Source: Plazaster borealis (taxonomy: Eukaryota > Echinodermata > Asteroidea > Forcipulatida > Labidiasteridae). Taken from it: a stretch of DNA of 64,000 nucleotides. Both the position numbers and the translations under genes were made by a program. Within the stretch, counting starts at the first letter, position 1; each line of letters opens with the position of its first letter. The stretch spans positions 27,122,336 through 27,186,335 of the forward strand of contig CM037460.1 in NCBI GenBank assembly GCA_021014325.1, given 5' to 3'. The notes under the pieces are model-generated. The model was not told where the DNA came from. It ran no database searches and saw nothing but the letters and a program-made list of their open reading frames with translations. This document shows, in pieces, positions 21,375 through 33,589 of the stretch.

Positions 21375-21975
21375 TAGGTCTGCCATTTGGGTAGTCAAAT
21401 TGCATAAAGTATGGTGCACTTCTAATTCACATTGCCTAAAATGCACCAGGGCTCAAATTTGGAGGGAAAATCCACAAGACCGCAGGGCTTGTAGCTCAAA
21501 ATATTTACTGGACCAGATTTTTGTGTAGAAGACCAAATTTAAAAAGAGCAAAAAAACTTGCTGGGACATTATTCAGCATGCATTCAACTGTTTTTATTTG
21601 AATGCTATATTAGACATGTAAGACGATTTATCTCACTTGTCTTTCATATTAAGTATACTCCGTTACTCAACAGAATGAAAGGTATTTGTCAGACCCAAAG
21701 TCAACATTTGAGCGTAATTTGTTTTTGTTATTACACAGTGAGGTATTGTTATTCAATTGAAAAACACAAGACAGCCAGACTTGTTTGGTCTTGAGTTTAC
21801 TGGCCCCATGCTAATATCACTGGCCTTGGGCCTGTGGTCCAGTGTAAAATTAGAGCCCTGTGCACATTAACAAAAAGAGGTCTCCGACTCTGACTCTCCA
21901 AAAATGGCGCAACCAAGGTGTAATTCCTGGGTGATGACGCCAGGTGAATTGGGTCAATACATTTATTTGAATATG
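21375..21975. mobile_element. Repeat J split by a family-C element
   Basis: Outer element: GCCATTTGGGTAGTCAAATTG ... and ATGGCGCAACCAAGG ... GTGAATTGGGTCAA, also at 1083-1470. The inner element is 21447-21860. Confidence 0.7.
21447..21860. mobile_element. Family-C element
   Basis: CAGGGCTCAAATTTGG to AAATTAGAGCCCTG with flanking TGCAC on both sides. Inner motif CACAAGACCGCAGGGCTTGT. Confidence 0.8.
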
Positions 21976-23270
21976 CTTGTTTTTTTTGTAACAAATGTTG
22001 ATAATAAATGAGTCATTCCAGCTTCATATCCAGAATATTGTAAGATGTCATTTACTTTTCAGGATACCTATGACCTCTGATGATAGATTAGTGTCAACAT
22101 CGTTTTCATATTCCCTCATGCTGATTATCATTTAACCAAAAGGGGACCAGACTAGCTTACCCATCCAGCCTGGGTTTGGTTTTCATGATCTGATTGGGGA
22201 AGAACAAGCTTGACAGAAGACTAATTTTCATCATAGTAAAAGATCCAGGTTATTAGCCAAAACATGATAACAATAATCTGCAAAGCATTGGTGTACAGAC
22301 TGCCTGCATAAACAATCAACAACAATCATATATTATTATTATTATTATTATTTGGAATGTAAACAAGTTCTGCAAATAAATATTTATGTCTTCAGAAATG
22401 TAGAGATAAAAGCGGTTGAATAATTTTGTTTAGTAAATGGCAAATGAAAAATAGTGTTACGTTTGGGTACATGGATGCTAATTCATATTACCATTACAGA
22501 TAGAGTAATTAGGAGCCACTATTATTAGGAACATGTATGTTGAGAATTGTAGTAACAATAATTTATTTAATTCCCTTTGTTGAACTTGAGGTTTTCAGCT
22601 GAAGGGAAGGATATTAACTTCGAAGAAAAACAAATCATGACGACCTGTCTTCACTCCTCGTATTTGGGAGGCACATTTCTTTTACATTCAGCTAGAATTT
22701 CTCGAAAAAATGTTGCAAGTTTGTTTGCAAGGGGTTTTTTTAAGACTGAAAGTAATGTGAATATAGGCTATAAATCAGTTTATATTAAATAATTGATTAA
22801 TTGTTGATCATCAATGTAGCACCGTTGTTATGAATTTGTTAACATATTTACTCTCACACGGGTGACATACATTCCTTTCATTAAACACGTAAATTATTTT
22901 GATTGCTGTCTACAAAACAAAGTGTTTTTTAGTTCGAGTATATTTGGAAAAAATGTAAAGTAATAACTGATTTATAGGCAGTTGATTTTTGTATCTTGTT
23001 TATGATAACTTCATGCAAACAATTGAGCATAGTTTCACATCAAACTATTTTAGCATGCAAAATGGCCAAAATCAACAACGATGCTATGCAAGATTTATAT
23101 TTTACATATTTGAAATGAAATTAGGGCAAACAATGTGAATATGACATGTTCCTGCAGCAATCCTGAATTGATTTAGAAACAGCTTGTTGGAAATCCTGTG
23201 AAAAGCTTGCATGAAAACTATTTCCATATTCGCTCTATGGATTAGGGTTGAATTGGCCGTATTTTTTTTA

Positions 23271-23459
23271 CCGCATGAGGGCGCTTTCCACAGCGAATTT
23301 TCTTGCATCGCAATCACAATTATCTTAATTTGACTGCCCATTTGTTGTTTTCTTGCATCAATGACCAAATAAATAATAATTGTAATAACAACAATGAGAA
23401 AACAGTTTGTTTCGCTTGTATCGCATCACGTCAATTTGGTTGAGACACGCCCTCAGGCG
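23271..23459. mobile_element. Family-G MITE
   Basis: CCGCATGAGGGCGCTTTCCA to ACACGCCCTCAGGCG, with TTGTTGTTTTCTTG and AAATAAATAA inside. Paired with 40220-40412. Confidence 0.78.
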
Positions 23460-23750
23460 ATCAAAAATACTGCGAATTATCACACAGAAACTCTCCAGTA
23501 TTTATGTTTTGATATACCATTCAGAATGTCATATTACACACACACACACACGCATATCACTCATTGGCTTAGTAACCACACTTTGAGTCACATGTACATT
23601 GTACATGATACTTACAACAATTTTAGTGACTTATTACAAGATTAGACTTGCAGCATTTCAGTTGTTATTCATACTGTAAGATATGAACAATATTTGAGGT
23701 ATTTTGTGATAATTAATCAAGATCTATAGAGCAATTTGCCTCTGTCACCT

Positions 23751-24655
23751 GGGCCCAATTTCTCAGAGCTGCTTATAAGCACAAAAAGTAGCTAAGCACA
23801 GCAAAATTATGCTTACCAAAATAAGGTTACCAGCCAAGCTACCATGTCACATGTACAATTTGTGACTGGTATCCTGCTCATTGCTGCTATGCAGAAAAAT
23901 GTTGAGCAATATTTTCTGCTTAAGCAGCTCTATGAAATTAGGCCCTGATTGGGTCTAGCCCCTTACACACCAGAGAAATTTCCCAAGAAAATCTTGGAGA
24001 AATTATGTTGGCCTTTTCACACTTGAATTGCAAACTCTGACAAACTCCAGGGAAATACATGTGCAGCAAACCCCTACTTGGGAGTAGGGTTAATCAAGAT
24101 TGCCCTGGGTCCAATTTCATAGAGCTGCTTAAGCATAAAAAGTAGCTAAGCGCACCAAAATTGTGCTTACCAGAATAAGGTTACCAGCCAAACTACCGTG
24201 TCACATGTACAATTTGTGACTGGTATCCTGCTCATTGCTGCTAAGCAGAAAAATGTTGAGCAATATTTTCTGCTTAAGCAGCTCTATGAAATTAGGCCCT
24301 GATTGGGTCTAGCCCCTTACACCCCAGAGAAATTTCTCAAGAAAATCTTGGAGAAATTAAGTTGGCCTTTTCACACTTGAATTGCAAACTCTGACAAACT
24401 CCAGGGAAATACATGTGCAGCTAACCCCTACTTGGGAGTAGGGTTAATCAAGATTGCCCTGGGCCCAATTTCATAGAGCTGCTTAAGCATAAAAAGTAGC
24501 TAAGCGCACCAAAATTTTGCTTACCAGAATAAGGTTACCAGCCAAACTACCATGTCACATGTACAATCTGTGACTGGTATCCTGCTCATTTCTGCTAAGC
24601 AGAAAAATGTTAAGCAATTTTTTCTGCTTAAGCAGCTCTATGAAATTGGGCCCTG
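23751..24655. repeat. Three family-A MITEs in a 354-bp tandem duplication
   Basis: Family-A copies at 23751-23946, 24107-24300 and 24461-24655. The intervening sequence (GGGTCTAGCCCCTTACAC ... GGGAGTAGGGTTAATCAAG) is repeated with period 354, so at least one spacer+MITE unit was duplicated in tandem. Copies differ at only a few bases, so this is recent. Confidence 0.88.
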
Positions 24656-25747
24656 GTGTTAGCAGACATTTTTGCCCGGGGAAAATTGCATCACATCTAA
24701 ACCAAACATGAGGTGGTGGTGGGGTTAAAATTCCCCAGGCCTTTCCTTGGGCTTTGTTTGTTGTGAATGGGCTTGATAGTGTGAAAAGCGCTTTTGTTTA
24801 TTTCCAAAATAAAATACCCACAAAACTGTTCACGCTCCACAGCAGTTTGATTTGAAAGACAGTTTGATTAATAATCTTGAGGGGAGTTTAAAGATTCCGT
24901 CTCCACACTGACGTAAACCAAAAAGGAATTCATTTTAAAAACAAACCAAACCTAACGGCTTGTAATTAATTAAAATGAAATGACATTAAATTTATTCTTG
25001 GTTTGCATGCGTCAATCTAGTGTTAAAAAAAAAAAAACCCACCAAAATTATTTTCAGAATTGTAAATCAAGCGAAACAAAAACATGGCAAAGCTTGGCAA
25101 ATTGGATTTTGGTAGAGTGAAAGGGAAAAAATAATAGCTGTCCGTTTTACATTATGTACATTTTGCAATCAGTTGCAGTCTTGCAAGTTGAAAATGGATG
25201 CATAAAAAACCTTTTATTTGGTATACAATGAATGAGAAAAACAAAACAAAATCTTTCTTTTTAAAAATCGTTACTGAGGCACTCCCAAACCCTGTGACTT
25301 CAAAACCGAATTGACTCCTAAGAATATTATTTGTTTTTACAAATTGATTTCTTTGAGTTTAAAAAGTTTTTGAATATTTTCTACCAACTGCAATGTTTTC
25401 TAACACACCTAATCTAATTAAAATATTATATTGTCAGTTAATAAATATATAGGATAATTAATTTTCATATTGAATATTAACAGTTAAAACATTTCCAAGT
25501 TCACCAAAACTAGTATCTACAAATCTACCCAGAAATTGTTCTTGAAAGTTTCTAAAATATAACGCAAAATGTTCTCAAATATGTGAGAACCAAAGCAAAC
25601 TGGATGTATCCTTACCTCTCAAATCTGGAAGTGAAGTTTAGAAAATGTAAAATATGCTGTATTTGTTATTATTTGAAAAATTTATTTTGCTGTGAATTTG
25701 TTTGTGTTGAGGTAAGGGTTCGCTGATTGCTTATTATGGAACTATTA

Positions 25748-26301
25748 TTAACATTGCTTGTAGACGACACCAGAGTGTCTGCCGGCAACATTCTGACGAT
25801 AATGACGCTTGCCTGAGCGAGTCTGCTGGTGGTATGCCTTGTTATGGCGCTCGATCTTTGACCTACTTAGTGACCCTTTCTTTGTACGTTCCATAACCTC
25901 TGCCTCTTGGATGGCAGCCAAGTTCGGCGGGTTTTCCAAACCAACACGAGCAGCCACTGCAGCTGCGCGGCGGGGTGGCTGCGTGTTACGCACACGCAGA
26001 TTGCGGGATTTGGATTTCTTCACGATTTGATCAGTGTTCTGTTCATGCTGACGGAGTCTCCTTGACCTCGTTACCATGGCATTGCGTGGTCCATAAACAG
26101 ACATACTAGGGTGTTCAATAAGGAGATTTTCCATGGGACTGGTGGCAAGTTGATGCGGGGAACTACCCCCAGCGGTGAAGCATGGAGGAGGGGTAACAAT
26201 CCAACTCTCCTCCATGTGATGTTGGCGGTTAGGAATCCCACGAGGTTGGGTACCAGACTGGGCATCATTCAGAGGTGACTCCCTGCTCCTCTTGGGGCTA
26301 T
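25748..26301 (-). CDS. tp53inp: TP53INP coding exon 2 (last)
   Basis: 554 nt after acceptor GATTAG; the split codon gives Asn53. It encodes SPKRSRESPLNDAQ through the TPPPCFTA and SPMENLLIEHPSMSVYG blocks to the stop TAA. The plus frame at 25809-26030 is its shadow. A TTTATT at 25681 could be the polyadenylation signal on this strand. Confidence 0.93.
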
Positions 26302-27973
26302 CTAATCATCAGAAAACACAAGAATAAAATACTACTATAAATAGTAGACAAGAATTAGGTTTGGGAGAATGTTGACCCCATCTGACCGATGCTTATTTGG
26401 GGATCAGGTTGGCTCCGTGGTTTTTAACCCTGCCTTTCACCTCAGTGGACCCCAGTTCGAATCCTGCCTCTTACCGTAGCCTTGGTTGTGTTTCAGTCCC
26501 TACATGATTGTGTGGGTTTATTTTGGGTTTCCTTCCACATCTAAAACTGAACCTTTCTTTATCATCCTCTGCATAACTTATCCTGTTACTGGTGAGCACT
26601 TGCAATGTTGAACATATTATACAAAATTTCACACCCATAATTTTTTTTTTTTTTAAATTTCAACTTAAACCATCTCCGTGTATTTGCGTATTATCAAACA
26701 AAAATGTAAATCTTGCACTGTTAAAATATCATATCATCTAAAAATTAACACCCTGTAAATAATATGTAAACGCGTCCCTGCTTAATTAGGATACTCATAA
26801 CTAATTCATTGAGCCTTTTAAACCAAATTATGTTAATTTAGTCAATAGGATTATGTCTCCTGTTTATATGAACATTAGCGGTTATAACAAAGGTGAAATA
26901 GCGCTGTGCAATATCCGACTCACTGCATTATCTGCTGTCATTACTCATGCATCAAATGATTCAATTGGAAATTATCACATGCACGAGTTGTAGTAAGAGA
27001 CCCATGCAGTGAACGTATAGGAGGTTTATTAAAACGGACCACAGTCAGCATTTATGGACATCAAGGGGCAGTCAATGACCTTCTTGGTATCCAAATCAAT
27101 ATGGATGGAGAGTGAATTTAATATTCATTCATAAAGAGTTTAATCTAACCCTTCAGGGTAGCTCTACTTGCAGTTTGTACCCTGATGGAAATGATTCTCT
27201 CAGAAAAGGGGTAATGACAAATATTAAAGGCTGTAAACTATGCATTTTCAGTTTTCTTTCAAAATTCTAATGTCTATTTCTTTGTATGTGATTTGGTTGT
27301 GAATTAATATGGACAGTGGGCGAGGTATGCTGTGATGGATTTAAGGGTTCGGCAGGATGGGGGAATGGCCTGGAATTTGGTACTAGTACAGGCACCGCAA
27401 CCGAGTTTCGATCACTTCAATTGGGATATCAAAATGTTGAGAGAAAATCATTTAAGGGGCACCAGGGCCAGGGCAAAGGGTGCCCACTCCTGGCATAACT
27501 CAAGGTCTTTAACCCTTTAGAGACCATTCATTTGGGTATAATCGTTCATTCCTTTAAATCAAATTTTGTCAGTAAAAATGTCAACAGAAATAACATGAAA
27601 CAGAAAATTTAGTTTTGTGTTTAGAAATTGGGATTTAACATACTACATTGGAATATTTCATATCCGGACATGACCTTTACTTTGACCTCTTTATGTGAAT
27701 GAAAGGTCGAACCTTCGGCCCTTTGCGGCAGCTATGGGCATTTTGGTACAAGCCGCTTGTGGCCGCTGTAGTCTCTAAAGGGTTAAACATTAAGAGCAAA
27801 AGGTTAGATAACCTACTGGTGACATCCACAAGTACCCAGTCGTCATCAGCGTAGGTGATCTGCATACTAGGGCTAGGTCTTGGACCCTGCTCGCCATCAT
27901 CCGACGCTGATGGGTTGTCAGCACTGGCTGCACTGCCGAAGATGTACTCTGCCAGTCCGCTGAGCATACTCAT
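25748..27973 (-). CDS. tp53inp: TP53INP/DOR family protein, complete, 2 coding exons
   Basis: 236 residues from two exons. Vertebrate TP53INP1 and TP53INP2 (about 240 and 220 aa) shuttle between nucleus and cytoplasm, act as transcription co-factors in stress, and bind ATG8/LC3 to promote autophagy. Seen here: an acidic N-terminal region ending YADDDWVLVD (41-50), whose W46-x-x-V49 with preceding acids is an LC3-interacting motif. Then SWIVTPPPCFTA (85-96) and SPMENLLIEHPSMSVYG (107-123), the family's most conserved block. A basic C-terminal half follows (RSRRLRQHE, KKSKSRNLRVR, about the last 60 residues helical and basic) ending VVYKQC. The start is the first Met after acceptor TTCTTCCAG (exon from 28069), so an upstream non-coding exon is expected. 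One gene stands where vertebrates have two. Confidence 0.93.
26405..26600 (+). mobile_element. SINE-3 copy, partial
   Basis: GGTTGGCTCCGTGG head, CCCCAGTTCGAATCCTGCC B-box arm and TTTCAGTCCCTACATG body. Just upstream (in TP53INP direction) of its last exon, in the intron. Confidence 0.65.
27513..27782 (-). mobile_element. piggyBac-type MITE (P) beside TP53INP exon 1
   Basis: CCCTTTAGAGACCA / GTCTCTAAAGGG termini with TTAA on both sides (27509-27512, 27783-27786), the piggyBac hallmark. The right end is 30 bases from the exon-1 donor. A family-F-like fragment (GGGGCACCAGGGCCAGGGCA) precedes it at 27457. Confidence 0.78.
27817..27973 (-). CDS. tp53inp: TP53INP coding exon 1
   Basis: 157 coding nt, donor GTAGGT, phase 1. 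It encodes MSMLSGLAEYIFGSAASADN through DDDWVLVDVT with the LC3-interacting motif. The exon extends into 5' UTR up to 28069. Confidence 0.92.
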
Positions 27974-28412
27974 GATGTTTTCTAACTGAAGTGGAGCTAA
28001 GAGTAGGACAGAGAGTCTTGGGAGCCGAGAGATAGATGAGACTGGGGTGAACTAGAGGTGGACAGTCAACTGGAAGAAAATTGTTAAATGGATTGTGAGA
28101 ATCATTCTTGTTTTGATCATTAAGATAAGATGTGTAATGTTCCAGAAACAGTAGGCCTACACATAAATTACTGAAAATATGCTAATCACTGACTATAACA
28201 ACTGCATGTACTTCCTCGGTAAAGGTACAAAACATGTTCTTTCTGAAGACAGCAGTTACAAATATATGTGGTTGTTATTAATTATAGGCCCCCTAATTGC
28301 TTCTCTTCACCCAGGGGTAAATGGGTACCTGTGAGGGCAGAGATTGAATTAGCTTGGTGCGCTACATACTTTCATAGCAGCACAGGCTGTACACTCTCCA
28401 AGGAACTGAGAT

Positions 28413-28613
28413 GGGCCCAATTTCATAGAGCTGCTTTAAAAAGCAACAAATATTGCTTAGACATTTTCTGCTAAACAAAAATAAGCAGGATACCAGTGAC
28501 AACTGGTACATGTGGAATGCCATTTTGGCTGTTAACCTTATTCTGGTAAGCATATTTTTATTGTGCTTAGCTACTTTTTTTTGTGCTTAAGCAGCTCTAT
28601 GAAATTGGGCCCT
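28413..28613. mobile_element. Family-A MITE, inverted
   Basis: Same termini, upstream of the TP53INP coding exon 1. Confidence 0.9.
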
Positions 28614-28774
28614 GGTTTAAGGAATGAAATAAATGGCCCAGTGTTCAAAACACAATGATAATTTCTTTGGAATTGCGCATGGAGGAAGTAAAAGGGTAAG
28701 AGCCATTATTATTGTTATCAAATTTTTCAATGATGATGTTGCACATTTATTGCTCTAATGGTCGTGTCAAAGCT

Positions 28775-29371
28775 GGGCCCAATTTCATAGAGCTGCTAAG
28801 CACAAAAATTTGCTTAGCATGAAATTTCTTCCTTGATAAAAACAGGATTACCAACCAAATTTCCATTGTGTTGCATATTGCTTGTTACTGGTATTCAGCT
28901 GTTGTTTGCTTATCCTGGAAATCACATGGAAATTTGGTTGGTAATCCTGTTTTTATCAAGGAAGAAATTTTATGCTAAGGCCAAATAAATAAAAAAAACA
29001 TGTTTAGCGTCCCCGCCCGCTTCCTTTTAAGAAGCTGCCTCCTTTTTTTTTTTTTTTTTTTTTTTTTTTTGAAAGAAAAAAGGATAAGTTTTTATTATCC
29101 CTGACGATTTTTAAATTTTTTTTTAATAAATAAGATCGTATTTTCGACTTAAGCACAGCGAAAAAAGCAAAACAAAAAAAGCTGGCCATCATCTTGAAAA
29201 ATAGCCCGGCCGGTTGTCTCGAAAAACTTGTTGAGCGGCCATTTAAAAAAAAAAAAAAAAAAAAGGGCCCTCCTCCTTCCTTTTTTCAAAAGGCAGGACG
29301 CTAAACATGTTTTTTATTTTATTTGGCCTAAGCAAATTTTTGTGCTTAGCAGCTCTATGAAATTGGGCCCT
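28775..29371. mobile_element. Family-A-type foldback with nested insertion
   Basis: Outer termini GGGCCCAATTTCATAGAGCT. Inside, a long inverted pair (GGATTACCAACCAAATTTCC and complement). A second element occupies 28980-29327. Confidence 0.85.
28980..29327. mobile_element. Nested MITE with poly-T/poly-A interior
   Basis: Inverted termini GCCAAATAAA...ACATGTTTAGCGTCC and complement, flanked by a 5-bp direct repeat CTAAG (28975-28979, 29328-29332). It contains T and A runs of about 28 and 20. Confidence 0.8.
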
Positions 29372-30123
29372 GGTATGGTAGTAGAACATCCTGTCTATGT
29401 AGCGAGAAAATCAAGGCCCGATTTGAAAGCACAGGGCCTATCAACAATGCTCTAGCGCCTTATTTCTACACTTGGCTTGTATTTGTAAGCAAGAAAATGC
29501 TATGCGCACTAGCCAAACATCCTTGCTAACTATTGATTGTATAAGGAGCAGAATGTTTTTAAGCACTTAATCCTTGCTTACAGTGTGAAGTGTCATGGGG
29601 AATGGGCGGGGCATAATCATACAAGATGGAATTTATTGAGTGTTCCATTGTAAAGGTCACCGGGTCATCAACTGTTGTGTGCAGTGTTGATTCTCAAGCA
29701 GGATCCTGTGGACGCTCTGATGGTAAACCATTGGTCAACAAGTACAGACTTGAATCACACTCACAGCATTGCCAGCAGTACATAGTCAACAATGGAGCTG
29801 CTGGAGTGGAAACCCAGTTTGGATTTACCGATCCCAGTCAATAATAACCCTGACTAGTCTCACCAGCTGATGTAATCCCAGATAAGTCTAGATCCACTGG
29901 AATGACACTTGTATTTGTTTTTAAAAATGACAGCTGTGGTGGGATATGATTTGCAACACTGTCTGGTAGATAGCAGTAGCAGCTTCCAAATTCATGTTTA
30001 TTCATGGAGTAATTTATAGCAGTGTTAGTCTGTCAAAGTAAATACTAAAGTGAGGGTTGTTTCTCAAACTACTAACAATCGACCTTTGGCTGTTTACTCA
30101 AGGGACTCCAGAGACCTTGATTC

Positions 30124-30294
30124 ATGCCTGGAAATACACAGAGGCCACGGACGGAGGCCATGGCCTCTGTTGCCCCTAGTATTGGCCTTAGTGCCCCTTC
30201 AAAAGTTTCCCATATACTTTAAGATTTTCCAATAGGAGTGCCCATTGCAAAATGTAAATGACCTTGCCCTCTCAAAGATGAAATTCCAGGACTG
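30124..30294. mobile_element. Family-F element, short
   Basis: GCCTGGAAATACACAGAGG to GATGAAATTCCAGGACTG, with GGCCTCTGTTGCCCC and GTGCCCCTTCAAAAG. It is the uninterrupted counterpart of the copy at 47356. Confidence 0.7.
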
Positions 30295-31076
30295 TTGATT
30301 TGTTGCTAGCAAGGTTTTAGCAAGGATTTTGGTGTCCAAATTTGCTGGAAATTTAAAAACTGGGTGTCCAAATTGTTCACTTACAATACACATGTACATG
30401 ACAGATAAATCAGGGTGTCCAAATTTAAAACAGGGTGTCCAAAAGACACCCAAACACCCCTCTGGCTAACACTATTGTTGCTACTTGCTAAGCCATGTCC
30501 CTTGACAACTCAACTTGTGGCTGTGTACTATAACTTTTTCCTCCAGGTTCAACTAAAGTAAACAGTTGTTGTGAAAAGTTTCAAGTAGGCCTATTGTAAG
30601 AAAACTTGAAAGCCAAAAAGACTCTGGCAATATTGGCATCATTCCATACACCTTCTTGCATCTACAGTGAACTTTTCAAACTTCTACAAAGGGGAAATGG
30701 CCAACAGTGTTTTGAGTTGTCTATGACATGTTTGTATCTTTATTAAAAAAAGAGGAGACTGCAGTGGACTGATCAGTTGAAACGCTGTTTACATATACCT
30801 GGGTATCAGATGTATACACAGCCTAAATGTAAACAATATTGATGAAGGACAACAGAGAATATTCAATTACTAGCTTACTAAATGATGGCAAACAAATGAA
30901 TTGATAATATTTCAGTGAATATTTATATAATGTTGACATTTTTTATAGAAAGAGATATGAAGCAGGTATGTTGCCAATATTTTGTACACTATTTTGACTT
31001 CTAGAGAACAAGTATGTCTGTTGGCATTTTGGCTATTGTCCTCTTTTGTCATAGGTCCCAGGTTTGAATGTGTATA

Positions 31077-31113
31077 ACCATGGAGGTAGGAATAATTCCT
31101 ACCTCCATGGTAT
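31077..31113. repeat. Perfect short palindrome
   Basis: ACCATGGAGGTAGGAATA and its complement back to back; can form an 18-bp hairpin without a loop. A 35-bp direct repeat (CTTTTGTCATAGGTCCC...) lies just before it and again at 31283. Confidence 0.85.
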
Positions 31114-33589
31114 AACTACATGTACCCAGACACACACACACATAGGTGTGTAAACACCTGCAATCAGGGACCTCCTATTGTCCCTCTTTTGTTTGTACTT
31201 TTTGGCAACAGCTCCCATTGGTTTTGTACACACTTTCCAACTGGGGACCTTTACCAAACCGGAGACCTTTAGTTTACCGTCGTCTTTTGTCATAGGTCCC
31301 CGGTTTGAATGTGTACATACAAACTCACTAGACCCAAATCCAAGATCTACATGTACAGTCCATTTTAGGTACATTAAAAGAACATGACCACTTACATGTA
31401 CTTCAGCTACTCATCATGGTGAAACATTCATGTTGGATCCATGACAGCTTTTTAGATGTTATCAGTCAAGCATATTGTTAATGTATACATGTGCCAGGCA
31501 GGGAGGAAGGAGTAAATGTATCATACACATTGTTGAAGGGTGTTTGAGCTTTGTAACATCATACAGGAAATCAAGAAAAGGGAGTGTGATGTCAAATGAC
31601 AAGCTATGGCTCACAGGAACATATATTTAACCTCAGTGTCAGAGTGTGTACACCACATCATAATGAAATTATGGGAATAATTAACAAATTATTAAATGCT
31701 GCAGTTAACTGATGAAGCAACACACAACCAGACAGACTCATCGAAAATTAGAACAGTTCAAAACCCAATTAATGAAGAACAAATTCATTCAATTTGTAAA
31801 ATTGTTTGATTCAATAATAAAGAAAGGAGATATAGCTCATAGAAAAATATTTTGAGGAATGGATGACATCATCAATATTTCATTTTCAAACTAGAATTTT
31901 TGAGCATTTTCCAATTGGTTTTGGTTGGGACAGTTATTGTTAAGTTTCTGATACAAATACTGTACATTCACTGCTTGCCATGCAAATCACATGCACATCA
32001 CATGCACATCACATGTAGAGTTGCCCGTCTGAAATGTAAATTTTTGTAGTGTAGGGTCATCGTTTGGTTTTTGTCAACATAATGCTGATTTATAGGCAAA
32101 ATTATCAAGAAAGTAGTACTTGGGTGAAGGTACTGACTACTGATGCTCAGGTACTTATCATACATTGTATTTAATAATAATAATTATGACTGATTGTTTT
32201 TGACATAACTTTTAATAAATTTGCATTTGAAACAATTTCTCATTTGACAAATTTTAAAGATTTGTATCGATATGTAAACGTTAAGAGTAGTTTTTATTTC
32301 AATCAACAATCAAAAAGCCACGTAGACAATTTTACAATTACAAGCCAAATCTTTTGCAACTACATCTCAAGAATATTAAGTCTCAATACAAAATAGAGCT
32401 TGGTTCCAAAATTATAACCATCAGTGATCATTGTTTATTGAAGTAATTATTTAGTTTCATATTAATAATAATATATCAGAATTTATTATAATATATGGAG
32501 CAGAATCCATGAATTTAAGCCCCTGGTAATACAAGAAACAGGATCGATAATAATTGTGTAATTTTAATTAAAGTAATTGACGCTCAACTATGCACCGCGA
32601 CGGCACTCGCACAAACACAGCAAGCAGTTGCCTGGCAAACTGCCGGTACGGTCCCCGCCCATTCTTCAGAGAGCTCTCGGCAAAATGAAAATGTCAATCG
32701 AGTCCGGGAAAAATGATCGTTACAAAATACGCCACAAACAAAACATCCTGTTAATTTCTTACCTTTAATTTATGACTCAGTCTTTCTCCGATGGTTTATT
32801 ATTATTAATCGAGTAATGCAGAAAGTACAGACACTTCGGTGAATATAAAAATTCGTTAAAAATGGCGCAATGTTGTGCAAGGATTCCTTGTTCGGTTTAC
32901 TTCGATTAGTTTGTTGACAACAAGAGACCAGCTGATTTGTGTGTGACGTTTTCAAGGCTGTTTCCATATTTGGCACATATGTAAACAAATTGGGTGATAC
33001 CAAGATCTTTTTAGGTAAGCTCAACTATGTTGACAGTTTTGATGCAAGAAGCTACATATCCATTGCATACTGTCGACAAAACGGTGACCTTTCGATGATT
33101 TACACTGTGCAACATTGTATTGTTTTAAACACAATTGAACATTTTTTTGCGTTTCTCTGTTTTGTATTCGGCAATGTGCAAAATAATTTTTCATTGCGAC
33201 ACCCCTAAGTAAAAGTAGAGAATGGTACAGCCATAACAATTAGCACGTGATGCAGTGCGTGATCACGTACTCAATGGGCAAACGGCGGCGGCGGCCTAGC
33301 CTACAACCTGTCATTTTGGGGGCAAAGTTTCATTGTGAGTCTTCAATTCCCACCTCAAATGTTTCGATACAAAAGCAAACTTTCGGGGTTTTATTCGTAA
33401 TGGAAGGTTTTTGCAACCGTTTTATGTTACTTAAAAAGTAATATATGCAAAGAATGATTCATGCATTATATAGAAATAGCTGGAACCGATTTCCGTGACT
33501 AGGCAAACGAGCGTATTTTTAGACTAATGAATATTCATTTTTCATTACTAACATCCTGATTGGTTACAGTAATGAATATGTAATATGCC

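Larger units (their letters stand above)
21976..25747. other. Non-coding, between BtpA-like and TP53INP genes
   Basis: Holds an (ATT)n run at 22331-22352, a (CA)n run near 23538, the family-G element and the family-A tandem block. 24660-25747 is AT-rich and may be TP53INP 3' UTR. Confidence 0.5.
29372..33589. other. Non-coding, upstream of TP53INP
   Basis: No gene recognised. 29626-29844 is an open plus frame of 72 codons without family likeness. A GC-box CCCCGCCC at 32653-32660 (minus-strand GGGCGGGG) within a CpG-containing patch (32580-32720) is a candidate TP53INP promoter on the minus strand. Confidence 0.4.

Noticed and set aside
29626..29844. 72-codon plus frame with MEFIECSIVKVTGSSTVVCS start
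   Set aside because: No recognised domain, no flanking splice context, no partner exon; kept only as a mention.
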